From NCBI GenBank assembly GCA_051025295.1, contig JBMGJV010000018.1: a stretch of DNA of 64,000 nt, one strand, 5' to 3'. The position numbers and the translations under genes were made by a program. This document shows, piece by piece, positions 8,164 to 17,970 of this stretch (the first letter of the stretch is position 1; each line of letters opens with the position of its first letter). Source of the DNA: KBS-83 sp051025295. GTDB lineage: Bacteria > Acidobacteriota > Terriglobia > Terriglobales > Acidobacteriaceae. The notes beneath the pieces were generated by a model. The model was given only the letters and a program-made list of their open reading frames with translations, made no database searches and had not been told where the DNA came from.

Positions 8164-8571
8164 ATGCAGACGCCAAATTACTTCTGGAACTATCTACCGC
8201 TTCTGCTGCAGATCCTCATCGCCGTCGGCATGGGTGCCGGAATGGTGATGGGCTCCTTCTTTATCGGCAAACACCGCCGGACTGCCGCCAAACTTTCGAC
8301 GTATGAGTGCGGCATCGTCAGCGAGGGGGACGCCCGCGGCCGCTTCTCCGTCCGCTTCTACATGGTGGCGATGCTGTTCATTCTGTTCGACGTGGAAGCG
8401 GTCTTCATGTTGCCTTGGGCGGTGATCTACCGGCATCTGCCGGCGATCAGCGGCTCCCGCTACTTTGGCTTCTGGGAGATGCTGGTTTATCTCGGCTTCG
8501 TCCTGGTGGGCTTCTTCTACATCTGGAAGAAGGGCATTCTCGACTGGGCCGCTGACCGGGGGGACCTCTAG
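8164..8571 (+). CDS. nuoA: NADH-quinone oxidoreductase subunit A
   Basis: Small membrane-arm subunit of complex I, at the joint with the peripheral arm. 135 aa, three transmembrane helices, with the conserved loop Y-E-C-G-I (here T-Y-E-C-G-I-V-S) after the first helix and the V-R-F-Y-M-V-A-M-L-F-I-L-F-D-V-E block. AAGGA lies 5 nt before ATG 8164. It is the first gene of the nuo operon and is followed directly by nuoC, with no nuoB between them. Confidence 0.97.
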   Translation: MQTPNYFWNYLPLLLQILIAVGMGAGMVMGSFFIGKHRRTAAKLSTYECGIVSEGDARGRFSVRFYMVAMLFILFDVEAVFMLPWAVIYRHLPAISGSRYFGFWEMLVYLGFVLVGFFYIWKKGILDWAADRGDL

Positions 8572-8574
8572 TCC

Positions 8575-9072
8575 ATGTGGGATCGCGAGCATTACGACAA
8601 AGCGGCCGTGCTCGAAGCGCACGGCTCCAATCCGGCGATTGCCGCGCTCGAATCTGAGCTACCTGGCGCACTCGCGGATGCGAAGTTCGACCGGGGCGAG
8701 TTGACGCTCGAGATCGCACGTGAGCACATCCGTGCGGCTGCCCTGATCGTGCAGAAGTCTGGCTACAACTTCCTCGAGGACGTCACCTGCCTCGACCGCT
8801 TCCCTGCGGAGCCGCGTTTCCAGGTGACCTACCACATCCTCTCGCACAGCCTGAAGGCACGTGTGCGGCTGGCCGCGCTGGTCGACAGCCTCGATCTCGA
8901 GATCGACAGCATCACCCCGGTCTGGCCCTCGGCGAACTTCTACGAGCGCGAGGTCTTTGACTTGTTCGGCGTCCGCTTCGGCGGCCACCCCAACCTGCGC
9001 CGCATCATGATGCCCGACCAGTGGGAGGGCCATCCGCTGCGCAAGGACTACCCCGTGGAAGGCTACCGCTGA
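8575..9072 (+). CDS. nuoC: NADH-quinone oxidoreductase subunit C
   Basis: Peripheral-arm subunit (30-kDa type) of complex I, 165 aa. The signature W-P-S-A-N-F-Y-E-R-E-V-F-D-L-F-G and the downstream R-R-I-M-M-P-D-Q-W-E-G-H-P-L-R-K-D-Y-P are intact. It starts 3 nt after nuoA and its stop overlaps the nuoD start by one base (TGATG). In most operons nuoB lies immediately upstream; here that gene is absent. Confidence 0.96.
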   Translation: MWDREHYDKAAVLEAHGSNPAIAALESELPGALADAKFDRGELTLEIAREHIRAAALIVQKSGYNFLEDVTCLDRFPAEPRFQVTYHILSHSLKARVRLAALVDSLDLEIDSITPVWPSANFYEREVFDLFGVRFGGHPNLRRIMMPDQWEGHPLRKDYPVEGYR

Positions 9073-10394
9073 TGCCGACGACGCCCGAGACCCCCGTCTC
9101 CCCTGCTCCTTCGAGCTCCGTTCCACCCGCGACCACCCCGGTCGACAGTGAGCGCACGCCGACCATGCCGTTCGCGGCCGGCTTCGAGATCTCGCCCTTG
9201 ATCGAAGCGCGTCCTGAGGAGAGCGGACGCGATCGCACCATGATCCTCAACATGGGGCCGCAGCACCCGTCGACGCACGGCGTGTTGCGCCTGGTGCTCG
9301 AGATCGACGGCGAAACGGTGCTGCGCGTGGTCCCGGACATCGGCTTCCTGCACACCGGCATCGAGAAGACCTGCGAGGCGAAGTTCTATCAGCAGGTGGT
9401 GCCGCTCACCGACCGAATCGACTACCTCAGCCCGATGTCGAACAACCTCTGCTACTGCCTCGCCGTCGAGAAGCTGCTTGGGCTCGAAATACCGCCGCGC
9501 GGGCAGTATCTGCGTGTGCTGCTGAACGAGCTGACGCGTTTGCAGTCGCACCTGGTCTGGCTGGGCACGCACGCCATGGACATCGGCGCGCTGACGGTGT
9601 TTCTCTACTGCTTCCGGGAGCGCGAAGAGCTGCTCAAGATCTTCGAGCACCTCTCCGGCCAGCGCATGATGACGTCGTACTTCCGCGTGGGCGGCGTGGC
9701 GCTCGAGCCGCCGGTGGACTTCTATGAGCGGGTGCAGAACCTGCTCAAGATCATGCCGTCGAAGATCGACGAGTACCAAAACCTGCTGACCGGCAATCCC
9801 GTGTGGATTGGTCGCACGCAGGGTGTCGGCTACCTCTCGCCTGAGGATGCGATCGCGCTCGGGGTCACCGGGCCGCCGTTGCGCGCCTCCGGTGTCGACT
9901 GGGATCTGCGCCGCGACATGCCGTATTCGGGCTACGAGAATTTCCAGTTCAAGGTCCCCATCTCGACACAGGGCGATGTCTGGGCGCGCTACATCATTCG
10001 CATGGAAGAGATGCGCGAGTCGGTCAGGATCTGCCAGCAGGCGCTCGATGGCATGCCCACCGGGCCGCTGAAGGCCGACGCGCCCAAGGTGGTGCTGCCG
10101 GATCGCGAAGTGATGAAGACGCAGATGGAGTCGCTGATCTATCACTTCAAGATCGTGACGGAAGGCTTCGGTGTCCCGGTCGGCGAGGTCTACCAGGCGA
10201 TCGAATCACCGCGTGGCGAGATGGGTTATTACGTCGTGTCCGATGGCACGTCCAAACCCTACCGCGTACATATGCGCAACCCTTCGTTTGCCACACTGCA
10301 GGCAGTCAACGCGATGTGCGCTGGACGCTTGCTTGCTGACGTCGTGGCGGTGATCGGCTCGATCGATATCGTCCTCGGAGAGATCGACCGGTGA
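9072..10394 (+). CDS. nuoD: NADH-quinone oxidoreductase subunit D
   Basis: 49-kDa-type subunit that forms the quinone pocket together with NuoB. 440 aa from ATG 9072; the first 50 residues are a Pro/Thr-rich lead not found in short homologues. Family blocks include M-G-P-Q-H-P-S-T-H-G-V-L-R (quinone-site His), H-T-G-I-E-K, and the C-terminal segment ending D-I-V-L-G-E-I-D-R. Its quinone-site partner NuoB is not encoded in this operon. The stop overlaps the next start by 4 nt (GTGA). Confidence 0.97.
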   Translation: MPTTPETPVSPAPSSSVPPATTPVDSERTPTMPFAAGFEISPLIEARPEESGRDRTMILNMGPQHPSTHGVLRLVLEIDGETVLRVVPDIGFLHTGIEKTCEAKFYQQVVPLTDRIDYLSPMSNNLCYCLAVEKLLGLEIPPRGQYLRVLLNELTRLQSHLVWLGTHAMDIGALTVFLYCFREREELLKIFEHLSGQRMMTSYFRVGGVALEPPVDFYERVQNLLKIMPSKIDEYQNLLTGNPVWIGRTQGVGYLSPEDAIALGVTGPPLRASGVDWDLRRDMPYSGYENFQFKVPISTQGDVWARYIIRMEEMRESVRICQQALDGMPTGPLKADAPKVVLPDREVMKTQMESLIYHFKIVTEGFGVPVGEVYQAIESPRGEMGYYVVSDGTSKPYRVHMRNPSFATLQAVNAMCAGRLLADVVAVIGSIDIVLGEIDR

Positions 10395-10726
10395 GCGCGA
10401 CCGCCATTAGCGACACGAAGCTCGACTCCGCGGTCAGCCGCGAGCTGTGGAGTTCGTTCGTCTCGCTCCTGCGCAGCTACACGGCTGCGCACAGCTTGAA
10501 CGGCACACGCCAGGCGGTACTCGAGGTCAGCACGGATCGCCTGCTGGTGCGTGCGGGGGAGCGGCTGCTCACCATCAGCTTCGATGGTGACCACGGGTCT
10601 TTCACGCGCGAGGACGGAACGTCCGTTCCCTTCACCCTCGACGAGCACGGACGGATCGCGAGCAACGGCGTGACCGAGGAGATGGACATGGTGGCTGAGC
10701 GGCTGGCCCGGGAGATTTTGCGATGA
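10391..10726 (+). CDS. Conserved-looking small protein coupled between nuoD and nuoE
   Basis: 111-residue soluble protein of unknown function. It overlaps nuoD by 4 nt at its GTG start and nuoE by 4 nt at its stop, so translation is probably coupled on both sides. The sequence has an N-terminal helix followed by alternating beta-type segments (Q-A-V-L-E-V, D-R-L-L-V-R, L-L-T-I-S-F) with no cysteines, no signal peptide and no membrane helix. Base composition matches its neighbours. Position suggests an accessory or assembly factor for the peripheral arm; this is inference only. Confidence 0.72.
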   Translation: MSATAISDTKLDSAVSRELWSSFVSLLRSYTAAHSLNGTRQAVLEVSTDRLLVRAGERLLTISFDGDHGSFTREDGTSVPFTLDEHGRIASNGVTEEMDMVAERLAREILR

Positions 10727-11223
10727 GCACTGTACCGAACACCATCTTTTCCCCTGAACTCGCAGCCCGCTTCGACAAGCTGGTCACGATCTATCCGGTG
10801 CGGCGTTCGGCACTGATCCCCATGCTCCTGTACGCGCAGGATGAAGTCGGCGCGGTCAACGATCCGGTCATCGCCGAGATCGCCGAGCGTGTCGGGATCA
10901 GCGAGCTTGAAGTGCGCAACGTCATCAGCTATTACTCGCTGCTGCACACGAAGCCGCACGGCAAATTCCATGTGCAGGTCTGCACCAACATCTCCTGCAT
11001 GCTGCGCGGCGGCAACGAGATGCTGGCTCACTGCAAGGGTCGCCTCGGCATCGGCAACCGCGAGACCACCCCTGACGGCGTTTTCTCGCTCGAAGAGGTC
11101 GAGTGTATTGGCGCCTGCTGCTGGGCTCCCGCTGTCCAGGTGAACTATGACTTCCACGACAACCTGACACCGGACAAGATGGACACCGTGCTCGAAGTTT
11201 ATCGGGAGAAGGCAAAAGGCTGA
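10723..11223 (+). CDS. nuoE: NADH-quinone oxidoreductase subunit E (2Fe-2S)
   Basis: 24-kDa-type thioredoxin-fold subunit holding the [2Fe-2S] cluster N1a. 166 aa; the four ligands are seen as C-x(4)-C in C-T-N-I-S-C and C-x(3)-C in C-I-G-A-C, the latter followed by an extra Cys (C-I-G-A-C-C-W-A-P). It is coupled to the upstream 111-aa gene (ATGA). Its 3' end overlaps, tail to tail, the last 25 nt of a gene on the other strand, which separates it from its usual partner nuoF. Confidence 0.96.
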   Translation: MSTVPNTIFSPELAARFDKLVTIYPVRRSALIPMLLYAQDEVGAVNDPVIAEIAERVGISELEVRNVISYYSLLHTKPHGKFHVQVCTNISCMLRGGNEMLAHCKGRLGIGNRETTPDGVFSLEEVECIGACCWAPAVQVNYDFHDNLTPDKMDTVLEVYREKAKG

Positions 11224-11678
11224 GCGGATGCCGACTGGATCCTGGCCAGGTAGGCAGCATCGTCACTGGTGAGATCAATCCAGTCGTCGCTGAAATCCGC
11301 GATCTGGGCGCGAAGACTGACGAGAGGATCCGAGAAGAAGGTAAGGAAGAACTCGAGACCAGCGAGGATCGGGGCGATACATCGGACCATCCATCCGGGA
11401 ACGTGGACTTGTTGAAGGAACGCAGGCCGGTAGTGGGAGAACTGGGGCACGGCGAGGATGCCAATGCCGATGAGGACGACACCACTGATGCCGCTCACGA
11501 TCTTTCGTCTGGTCCAGCAGCGGCGGCAGATGGGAACTTCGATCCTGGGTTTCGAGCGCAACCAGCGCGTTCGGCGAAGAGATAACAGCGTTGTCGCCTC
11601 CGAATGCTTATCGCCACATCGGACGCATTCCGAAGGAAACGACAGTCCGAGGCGTGCGAAACGCAACGTAGTGTTCAT
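11199..11678 (-). CDS. Hypothetical Cys-motif membrane protein inserted antisense in the nuo operon
   Basis: 159-residue protein on the minus strand between nuoE and nuoF. It has an N-terminal zinc-ribbon-like pair, C-V-R-C near residue 18 and C-R-R-C near residue 51, then a transmembrane helix (about residues 60-78) and a second hydrophobic segment (about 99-117). GAGG lies about 10 nt before ATG 11678. It overlaps the nuoE 3' end by 25 nt. The frame is unlikely to be a shadow, because no plus-strand gene covers 11224-11752 and the protein has a sensible topology. Function is unknown. Confidence 0.68.
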   Translation of the reverse strand: MNTTLRFARLGLSFPSECVRCGDKHSEATTLLSLRRTRWLRSKPRIEVPICRRCWTRRKIVSGISGVVLIGIGILAVPQFSHYRPAFLQQVHVPGWMVRCIAPILAGLEFFLTFFSDPLVSLRAQIADFSDDWIDLTSDDAAYLARIQSASAQPFAFSR

Positions 11679-11728
11679 GCGACGCGCACCTCGATGGTCC
11701 GCTCTACATTCCAGCCCAGCGGTCGCCC

Positions 11729-11734
11729 TATAAT
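11729..11734 (+). promoter_or_regulatory. Candidate internal promoter -10 before nuoF
   Basis: Perfect TATAAT 18 nt upstream of the nuoF ATG, in the gap between the antisense gene and nuoF. No good TTGACA-like -35 is visible at 16-18 nt, so this is a weak call. It would let nuoF and the downstream genes be transcribed despite the inverted gene. Confidence 0.4.
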
Positions 11735-11752
11735 CAACGAGAAACGGAAAAT

Positions 11753-13062
<1,310 letters not shown>

Positions 13063-13066
<4 letters not shown>

Positions 13067-13254
13067 AGTATCGCGAGTTCATACAGTTGATCGAGACAGA
13101 TGGCTGGGTCTGGATCCGCACAACGGGCAGTCATCGACATTATCGGCACCCGGATAAGACAGGACTGGTCACAGTCGCGGGAACCGGCAACATCGATATC
13201 CCAAAGGGAACCCTCAACGCTATGCTCAAGCAAGCGGGGTTGAAGAGCCAATGA
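13063..13254 (+). CDS. hicA: HicA-type mRNA interferase toxin
   Basis: 63-residue double-stranded-RNA-binding-fold toxin that would cleave mRNA until bound by HicB. The family pattern is clear: an N-terminal K-Y-R-E-F-I-Q-L-I helix, the catalytic-histidine block T-G-S-H-R-H-Y-R-H-P, and the closing I-P-K-G-T-L-N-A-M-L-K-Q-A-G-L. The start is TTG 13063, overlapping the nuoF stop. It overlaps hicB by 4 nt, the usual toxin-first order for hicAB. Being embedded within a respiratory operon is unusual. Confidence 0.92.
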
Positions 13255-13469
13255 GGTACACCGTCATTTACGAGAAGTCTTCGAACGGGTACGGTGCGTA
13301 TGTGCCCGATCTGCCGGGTCTGGCCGTGGTCGCTCCTACGCTCGAGGAGACACGCAGTCTTATTCTCGAGGGCATTCCCGCTCACATTCGTGAACTGCGC
13401 GAGCATGGCGAAACTGTTCCGGAGCCTACCTCTCGCGCAGAAGAGGTCGAGATCCCCGCGCTTGTTTAG
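13251..13469 (+). CDS. hicB: HicB-type antitoxin
   Basis: 72-residue partial-RNase-H-fold antitoxin that would neutralise HicA. Family features: Y-T-V-I-Y-E-K at the N-terminus, the G-Y-G-A-Y-V-P-D-L-P-G block, and a helix with T-R-S-L-I-L-E-G-I. It is the short form, without a C-terminal DNA-binding domain, so autoregulation by HicB is not expected and expression would depend on the nuo transcript. It ends 22 nt before nuoG. Confidence 0.92.
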   Translation: MRYTVIYEKSSNGYGAYVPDLPGLAVVAPTLEETRSLILEGIPAHIRELREHGETVPEPTSRAEEVEIPALV

Positions 13470-13491
13470 GCACACGTACTAAAGAGAATTC

Positions 13492-15839
13492 ATGGCTGAC
13501 GTCAATTTCACTGTCGATGGCAAGCAGCTTTCCGCTCCTGCCGGCACCCTGCTGATCGAGGCCTGCCGTGCAGCGGGTGTCGAAATTCCTGCCTTCTGTT
13601 ACTACCCCGGCCTCTCCCTACAGGCCGCATGCCGCATGTGCGTCGTGCGCATCGAGAAGATGCCCAAGCTGCAGACCGCCTGCACCACGCCCGTCACCGA
13701 GGGCATGGTCGTCCAGACCGAGACGCCCGAGATCGCGCAGGCGCGCAAGGCCACAGTCGAACTCCTGCTCGGCAATCACCCGCTCGACTGCCCGGTGTGC
13801 GACGCCGGCGGCGAGTGCGAGCTACAGGACATGACCTTCAAGTACGGCGCGCGACCTCGAAGTATGTCGAGATCAAGGCGCATCGCGAAGAGCAGCAGTG
13901 GTCGCCGGTCGTCTTCTTCGATCGCCCGCGCTGCATTCTCTGCTATCGCTGTGTCCGGATGTGCGGCGAGGGCATGGACGTGTGGGCGCTCGGCGTGCAG
14001 AACCGCGGCGTTGCAAGCGTCATCGCACCCAACGGCCAGGATCACCTCGACTGCGAAGAGTGCGGCATGTGCATCGATGCATGCCCCGTCGGCGCGCTCA
14101 CCTCAGGTACCTACCGCTACAAGACGCGGCCGTGGGAGATGAATCACGTCTCGACCATCTGCACGCACTGCGGCGATGGCTGCAAGACTACCCTCGGTCT
14201 GCGCCGCTCGGACGACGGCATGGAAATCGTGCGCGGCGACAACCGCGACAAGAGCGGCATCAACGAAGACTTCCTCTGCATCAAGGGCCGTTACGCGTTC
14301 GACTTCGCCAATCATCCGGAGCGCATCACGACGCCCTTGCTGAAGCAGCCGGATGGCAGCTTCGCGGTCGCGACGTGGGAGCAGGCGCTCGACTTTGCAG
14401 GAAAGCGCCTCAGGGAGATCCGCGATTCGCGTGGCCCCGGCGCGATCGGCGTCATTGGCTCGAACCGCACCACCAACGAAGAAAACTACCTGCTGCAGAA
14501 GTTCGCGCGTACGGTGCTCGGCACAAACAACATCGACCATCACCGCACGGCGGACTACGTCAGCTTCGCTCGCGCGCTTGCAGGCAAGGGCGACCGTGCC
14601 GCCTCGCTCCGCGAAGCTGCGACTGCACCGGCCGTGCTGCTGCTGGGCAACGATCCGACCGAGCAGCACCCGCTCCTCGCCTGGATGCTGCGCCAGAATG
14701 TGCGGCTGAACCAGGCGAAGCTCTTCATCGTGAATGACGAGGCGATCAAGCTGCGCCGGCAGGCCAAGGGTTTGCTGCGTATTCCAGAGGGTGCGTACGC
14801 GGATGCGGTCCGTTTCCTCGGTTCGAATGACGACACGCTCGCCGGTGTTGAAGGCGCTGCCGAGTTCCGCGATGCGCTGCGTGCGGAGCAGAAGCTGCTG
14901 ATCGTCTTCGGCTCGGAGTTCCGCGGCCACGACATCGATGCGCTAATCGCGTTCGGTCTATCCCTGCCCGACGCGCGCTTCGCCTGCCTCGCTGATTACG
15001 CCAACTCGCGCGGCGCGGCTGACATGGGTCTGCTGCCGGACATGCTGCCCGGCTACCGTCCCGTGTCCGCAGCCGGACCGTTCGCCGACGAATATCCCGA
15101 CCTGCCCAACACGCCCGGCAAGGATCTGGTTGAGATGTTCGACGCAGCCGAGAGCGGCGAACTGGGTGCCCTCTACGTCGTCGGCGCGAACCCGGTCAAG
15201 CGCTACAACGTCGATCCCGCTGCACTCAAGAACACTTTCCTCGTCGTCCAGGAGATGTTCCTCACCGAGACCGCTTTGCTCGCCGACGTCATTCTCCCCG
15301 CCGCCAACCTCTACGAGAAGGCCGGCACCGTCACGAACAGCTATGGCGACCTGCAGCTGATCAAGAAGGCTGCCGATACCGCGGGCGTGCGCAGCGATCT
15401 TGAGCTGATCGTGCGGCTCGCCGAGCGCATGGGTGCCAACCCGCGCAAGCTCGTCCCCTTTGGTCGCGCTCTGCGGTCAGATATCGGTCAGAGCCGAGGC
15501 GCACAGTCGGGCGAGGTCGATCGCCACAACATCTGGTTGGCCGCGCGTCAGATCGAGCCCAAGGTCAGCCCCTTCGATCCCTTTGCCGTGCTCGATGAGA
15601 TAGCGCGCCTCGTCCCGGGCTACGACGTCTCCCGACTGAATCTGTTCTCCGGCGGCGACGTTGCGACTCGTCTAGTGCAGATAGAGGGAGCGCCCGCCGA
15701 CACCACTCGTCGTGACCTTGTGCTGCCCGCCGAAGACAAGCTCTTCACCTCGGGCACGCTCGGCCGCTACAGCGCCAAGCTGAACGAAGTGCACGAGCCC
15801 GCCCACCGCAAGCCGGCTGCAGAGACCGCTGCCGATTGA
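13492..15839 (+). pseudogene. nuoG: NADH-quinone oxidoreductase subunit G, apparent 2-nt frameshift
   Basis: 75-kDa-type subunit carrying several Fe-S clusters and a molybdopterin-oxidoreductase-like domain; about 781 aa if the frame is restored. The first frame (13492 to about 13850) has the 2Fe-2S ferredoxin domain (C-x-M-C, then C-P-V-C and G-G-E-C-E-L-Q-D) and then runs into nonsense, stopping at 14142. The rest (A-T-S-K-Y onward) is in another frame from 13851 with C-I-L-C-Y-R-C, C-E-E-C-G-M-C-I-D-A-C-P and C-T-H-C-G-D-G-C. Removing one CG from the GCGCGCG run at 13847-13853 joins them. No slippery heptamer is present. This is either a true null mutation or a sequence error; everything after the junction is fully conserved. 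Confidence 0.9.
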
Positions 15840-15962
15840 TTCAATGACCTGCTGTTTCCCCTGCCCTGCGCATTCTCCTCGCCGACGATGCGCAGGCCCG
15901 CCGCATCCTCTGCTGCAGCATCATGTTGCGGTAGAGTGGATGGCAGAGAGCCAAGCGCAACC

Positions 15963-17018
15963 GTGACCTTCCTGACCTTCTTTGTCCTGAGCCTGATCAA
16001 GATCGCTGTCGTGCTGGTCGTGCTGCTCACCTGCGTGGCCTACACGGTGCTGCTCGAGCGCAAAGTGGTGGGCCGCATCCAGAATCGCTACGGCCCCAGC
16101 CGTGTCGGTCCCTTCGGCCTGCTGCAGCCGCTCGCCGACGGACTCAAGCTCTTCCTCAAGGAAGACATTATGCCGGCCGATGTCTACCGGCCGCTCTATA
16201 TCCTGGCGCCTGTGATTGCGCTGGTCTGTGCGCTGCTGTCGATCGCGGTTGTGCCCTTCGGCGCGAATATCAAGTTCCACGGCGTCGACCTGTTTGAGAT
16301 CGCCGACTTGAACATCGGGCTGCTCATCATCCTGGGCGTCACCTCGATCGGTGTCTACGGCATCGCGCTCTCCGGCTGGGCCTCGAACAACAAGTACTCA
16401 CTGCTGGGCTCACTCCGCTCCAGTGCCCAGATGGTCAGCTACGAGCTTGCGCTCGGTCTGTCGCTCGTCGGCGTCGTGATGCGTGCCGGCTCGCTGCGGC
16501 TGCGCGACATCGTCGACGTGCAGGCCACGCATGGCCTGCTCTCGTGGAATGTCTTTGGCGGGTTCCAGTTCGTGGCGTTCTTTATCTATCTGATCTCTGC
16601 GTACGCTGAGACGAATCGCGCTCCCTTCGACCTGGTCGAGGCAGAGAGCGAACTGACCGGCGGCTACCACACCGAATATTCGTCGATGAAGTTTGCCATG
16701 TTCTTCATGGCCGAGTACGCGAACATGATCACAGTCGGCTGCGTCGCCACCCTGCTGTTCTTTGGCGGCTGGACGAGCCCGTTCGGCCACCTGCTGCCAA
16801 CGCCGCACTGGATTGTGCTCCAGGCCCTGCTGCCGATCTTCTGGTTCGTGTTGAAGGTCTTCTTCTTCGTCTTCCTCTACATCTGGGTGCGCGGGACGAC
16901 GCCTCGCTTCCGCTACGACCAGCTCATGAGCTTCGGATGGAAGTTCCTGTTGCCGCTCGCCATCGCCAACATCATCGTCACAAGTCTGATCTACGCGCCG
17001 TCGCTGCCCGGCCGGTGA
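15963..17018 (+). CDS. nuoH: NADH-quinone oxidoreductase subunit H
   Basis: Membrane subunit that closes the quinone chamber and couples the peripheral arm to proton pumping. About 351 aa with eight helices; blocks L-L-E-R-K-V-V-G-R-I-Q-N-R-Y-G-P, G-L-L-Q-P-L-A-D-G-L-K-L and the loop A-E-T-N-R-A-P-F-D-L-V-E-A-E-S-E-L-T-G are intact. I start at GTG 15963, where the conserved hydrophobic helix begins; the frame runs back to 15888 and another GTG lies at 15936. A 123-nt gap separates it from nuoG. Normally nuoI follows; here 140 nt without a gene follow. Confidence 0.94.
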   Translation: MTFLTFFVLSLIKIAVVLVVLLTCVAYTVLLERKVVGRIQNRYGPSRVGPFGLLQPLADGLKLFLKEDIMPADVYRPLYILAPVIALVCALLSIAVVPFGANIKFHGVDLFEIADLNIGLLIILGVTSIGVYGIALSGWASNNKYSLLGSLRSSAQMVSYELALGLSLVGVVMRAGSLRLRDIVDVQATHGLLSWNVFGGFQFVAFFIYLISAYAETNRAPFDLVEAESELTGGYHTEYSSMKFAMFFMAEYANMITVGCVATLLFFGGWTSPFGHLLPTPHWIVLQALLPIFWFVLKVFFFVFLYIWVRGTTPRFRYDQLMSFGWKFLLPLAIANIIVTSLIYAPSLPGR

Positions 17019-17158
17019 TGGCCGCGCCATAGGGTGGCGACACTGCGGTCACTGCGTCATCGAAGCACAAACATCGGTGCCGCCTTGATTTACTATGAAG
17101 CTCTGCTGTCACTCTGTCTCGCTGGGCCTATGCCCTGGCATGCACCTGCTGTCTGCAC

Positions 17159-17662
17159 GTGAATGACATGTATCTAGCACTCTTCTTCATCTTCGGAGCA
17201 CTGTGCATCGGGGGCGCCCTCAACCTGCTCCTGCAGCGTCACCCTATCAACAGCGCGCTTTCGCTGATCGTCGTCATGACGTCGCTGGCAGTCCTTTATC
17301 TGCTGCTCGGTGCAGAGTTTCTCGCCGCCGCGCAGGTCATCGTCTACTCGGGCGCAATCATGGTGCTGTTCACCTTTGTGATCATGCTGCTCAATGCGGG
17401 CGAGGAAGAGCGCACCCGTGGCAGCCGCGCGGCGTATCTGGCCGGGTTTCCCGGTGTGGCCGCGCTGGCCGGTCTGCTGACTTATATCTTCCTGTCGCAA
17501 TCGAACCGGCTCGGCTCGGCGCGGCTCGGCGATCAGCTCGTGACCACCTCCGACCTGAGCCGGGTGCTCTTTCGCGACCTGCTGCTGCCGTTTGAGGTCA
17601 CCTCGATCCTCATCCTGATTGCGATCCTCGGCGCCGTCGCCCTCGCGCGGAAGGAGCCCTGA
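17159..17662 (+). CDS. nuoJ: NADH-quinone oxidoreductase subunit J
   Basis: Membrane-arm subunit with five helices, 167 aa. The key pi-bulge helix and its surroundings are visible (A-Q-V-I-V-Y-S-G-A-I-M-V-L-F-T-F-V-I-M-L). The start is GTG 17159 or ATG 17168; neither has a strong ribosome binding site. A 2-nt gap leads to nuoK. The 140-nt stretch before it (17019-17158) holds no nuoI and no other open frame. Confidence 0.94.
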   Translation: MNDMYLALFFIFGALCIGGALNLLLQRHPINSALSLIVVMTSLAVLYLLLGAEFLAAAQVIVYSGAIMVLFTFVIMLLNAGEEERTRGSRAAYLAGFPGVAALAGLLTYIFLSQSNRLGSARLGDQLVTTSDLSRVLFRDLLLPFEVTSILILIAILGAVALARKEP

Positions 17663-17664
17663 CC

Positions 17665-17970
17665 ATGGCCGTGCCCATCGCCTACTACCTCGTGCTCAGC
17701 GCCATTCTCTTCTCGATCGGCGTCGCGGCCTTCCTGATCAAGCGCAACATCATCACCGTCTTCATGTCGATTGAGCTCATGCTCAATGCGGTGAATCTGA
17801 CCTTTGTCGCCTTCGCGCACCAGTGGCATCAGGTCAGTGGCCAGATCTTCGTCTTCTTCGTGATGGTGGTCGCCGCGGCCGAGGCGGCGGTTGGGCTGGC
17901 CATCATCATTGCGATCTTCCGCACCCGGAACACGCTCAACGTGGACCAGGTGAACCTGATGAAACTATGA
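17665..17970 (+). CDS. nuoK: NADH-quinone oxidoreductase subunit K
   Basis: 101-aa, three-helix membrane subunit. The proton-path glutamates are present: one in the middle helix (M-S-I-E-L-M-L-N-A-V-N-L) and one in the next (A-A-E-A-A-V-G-L-A). The stop overlaps the nuoL start (ATGA). Confidence 0.96.
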   Translation: MAVPIAYYLVLSAILFSIGVAAFLIKRNIITVFMSIELMLNAVNLTFVAFAHQWHQVSGQIFVFFVMVVAAAEAAVGLAIIIAIFRTRNTLNVDQVNLMKL

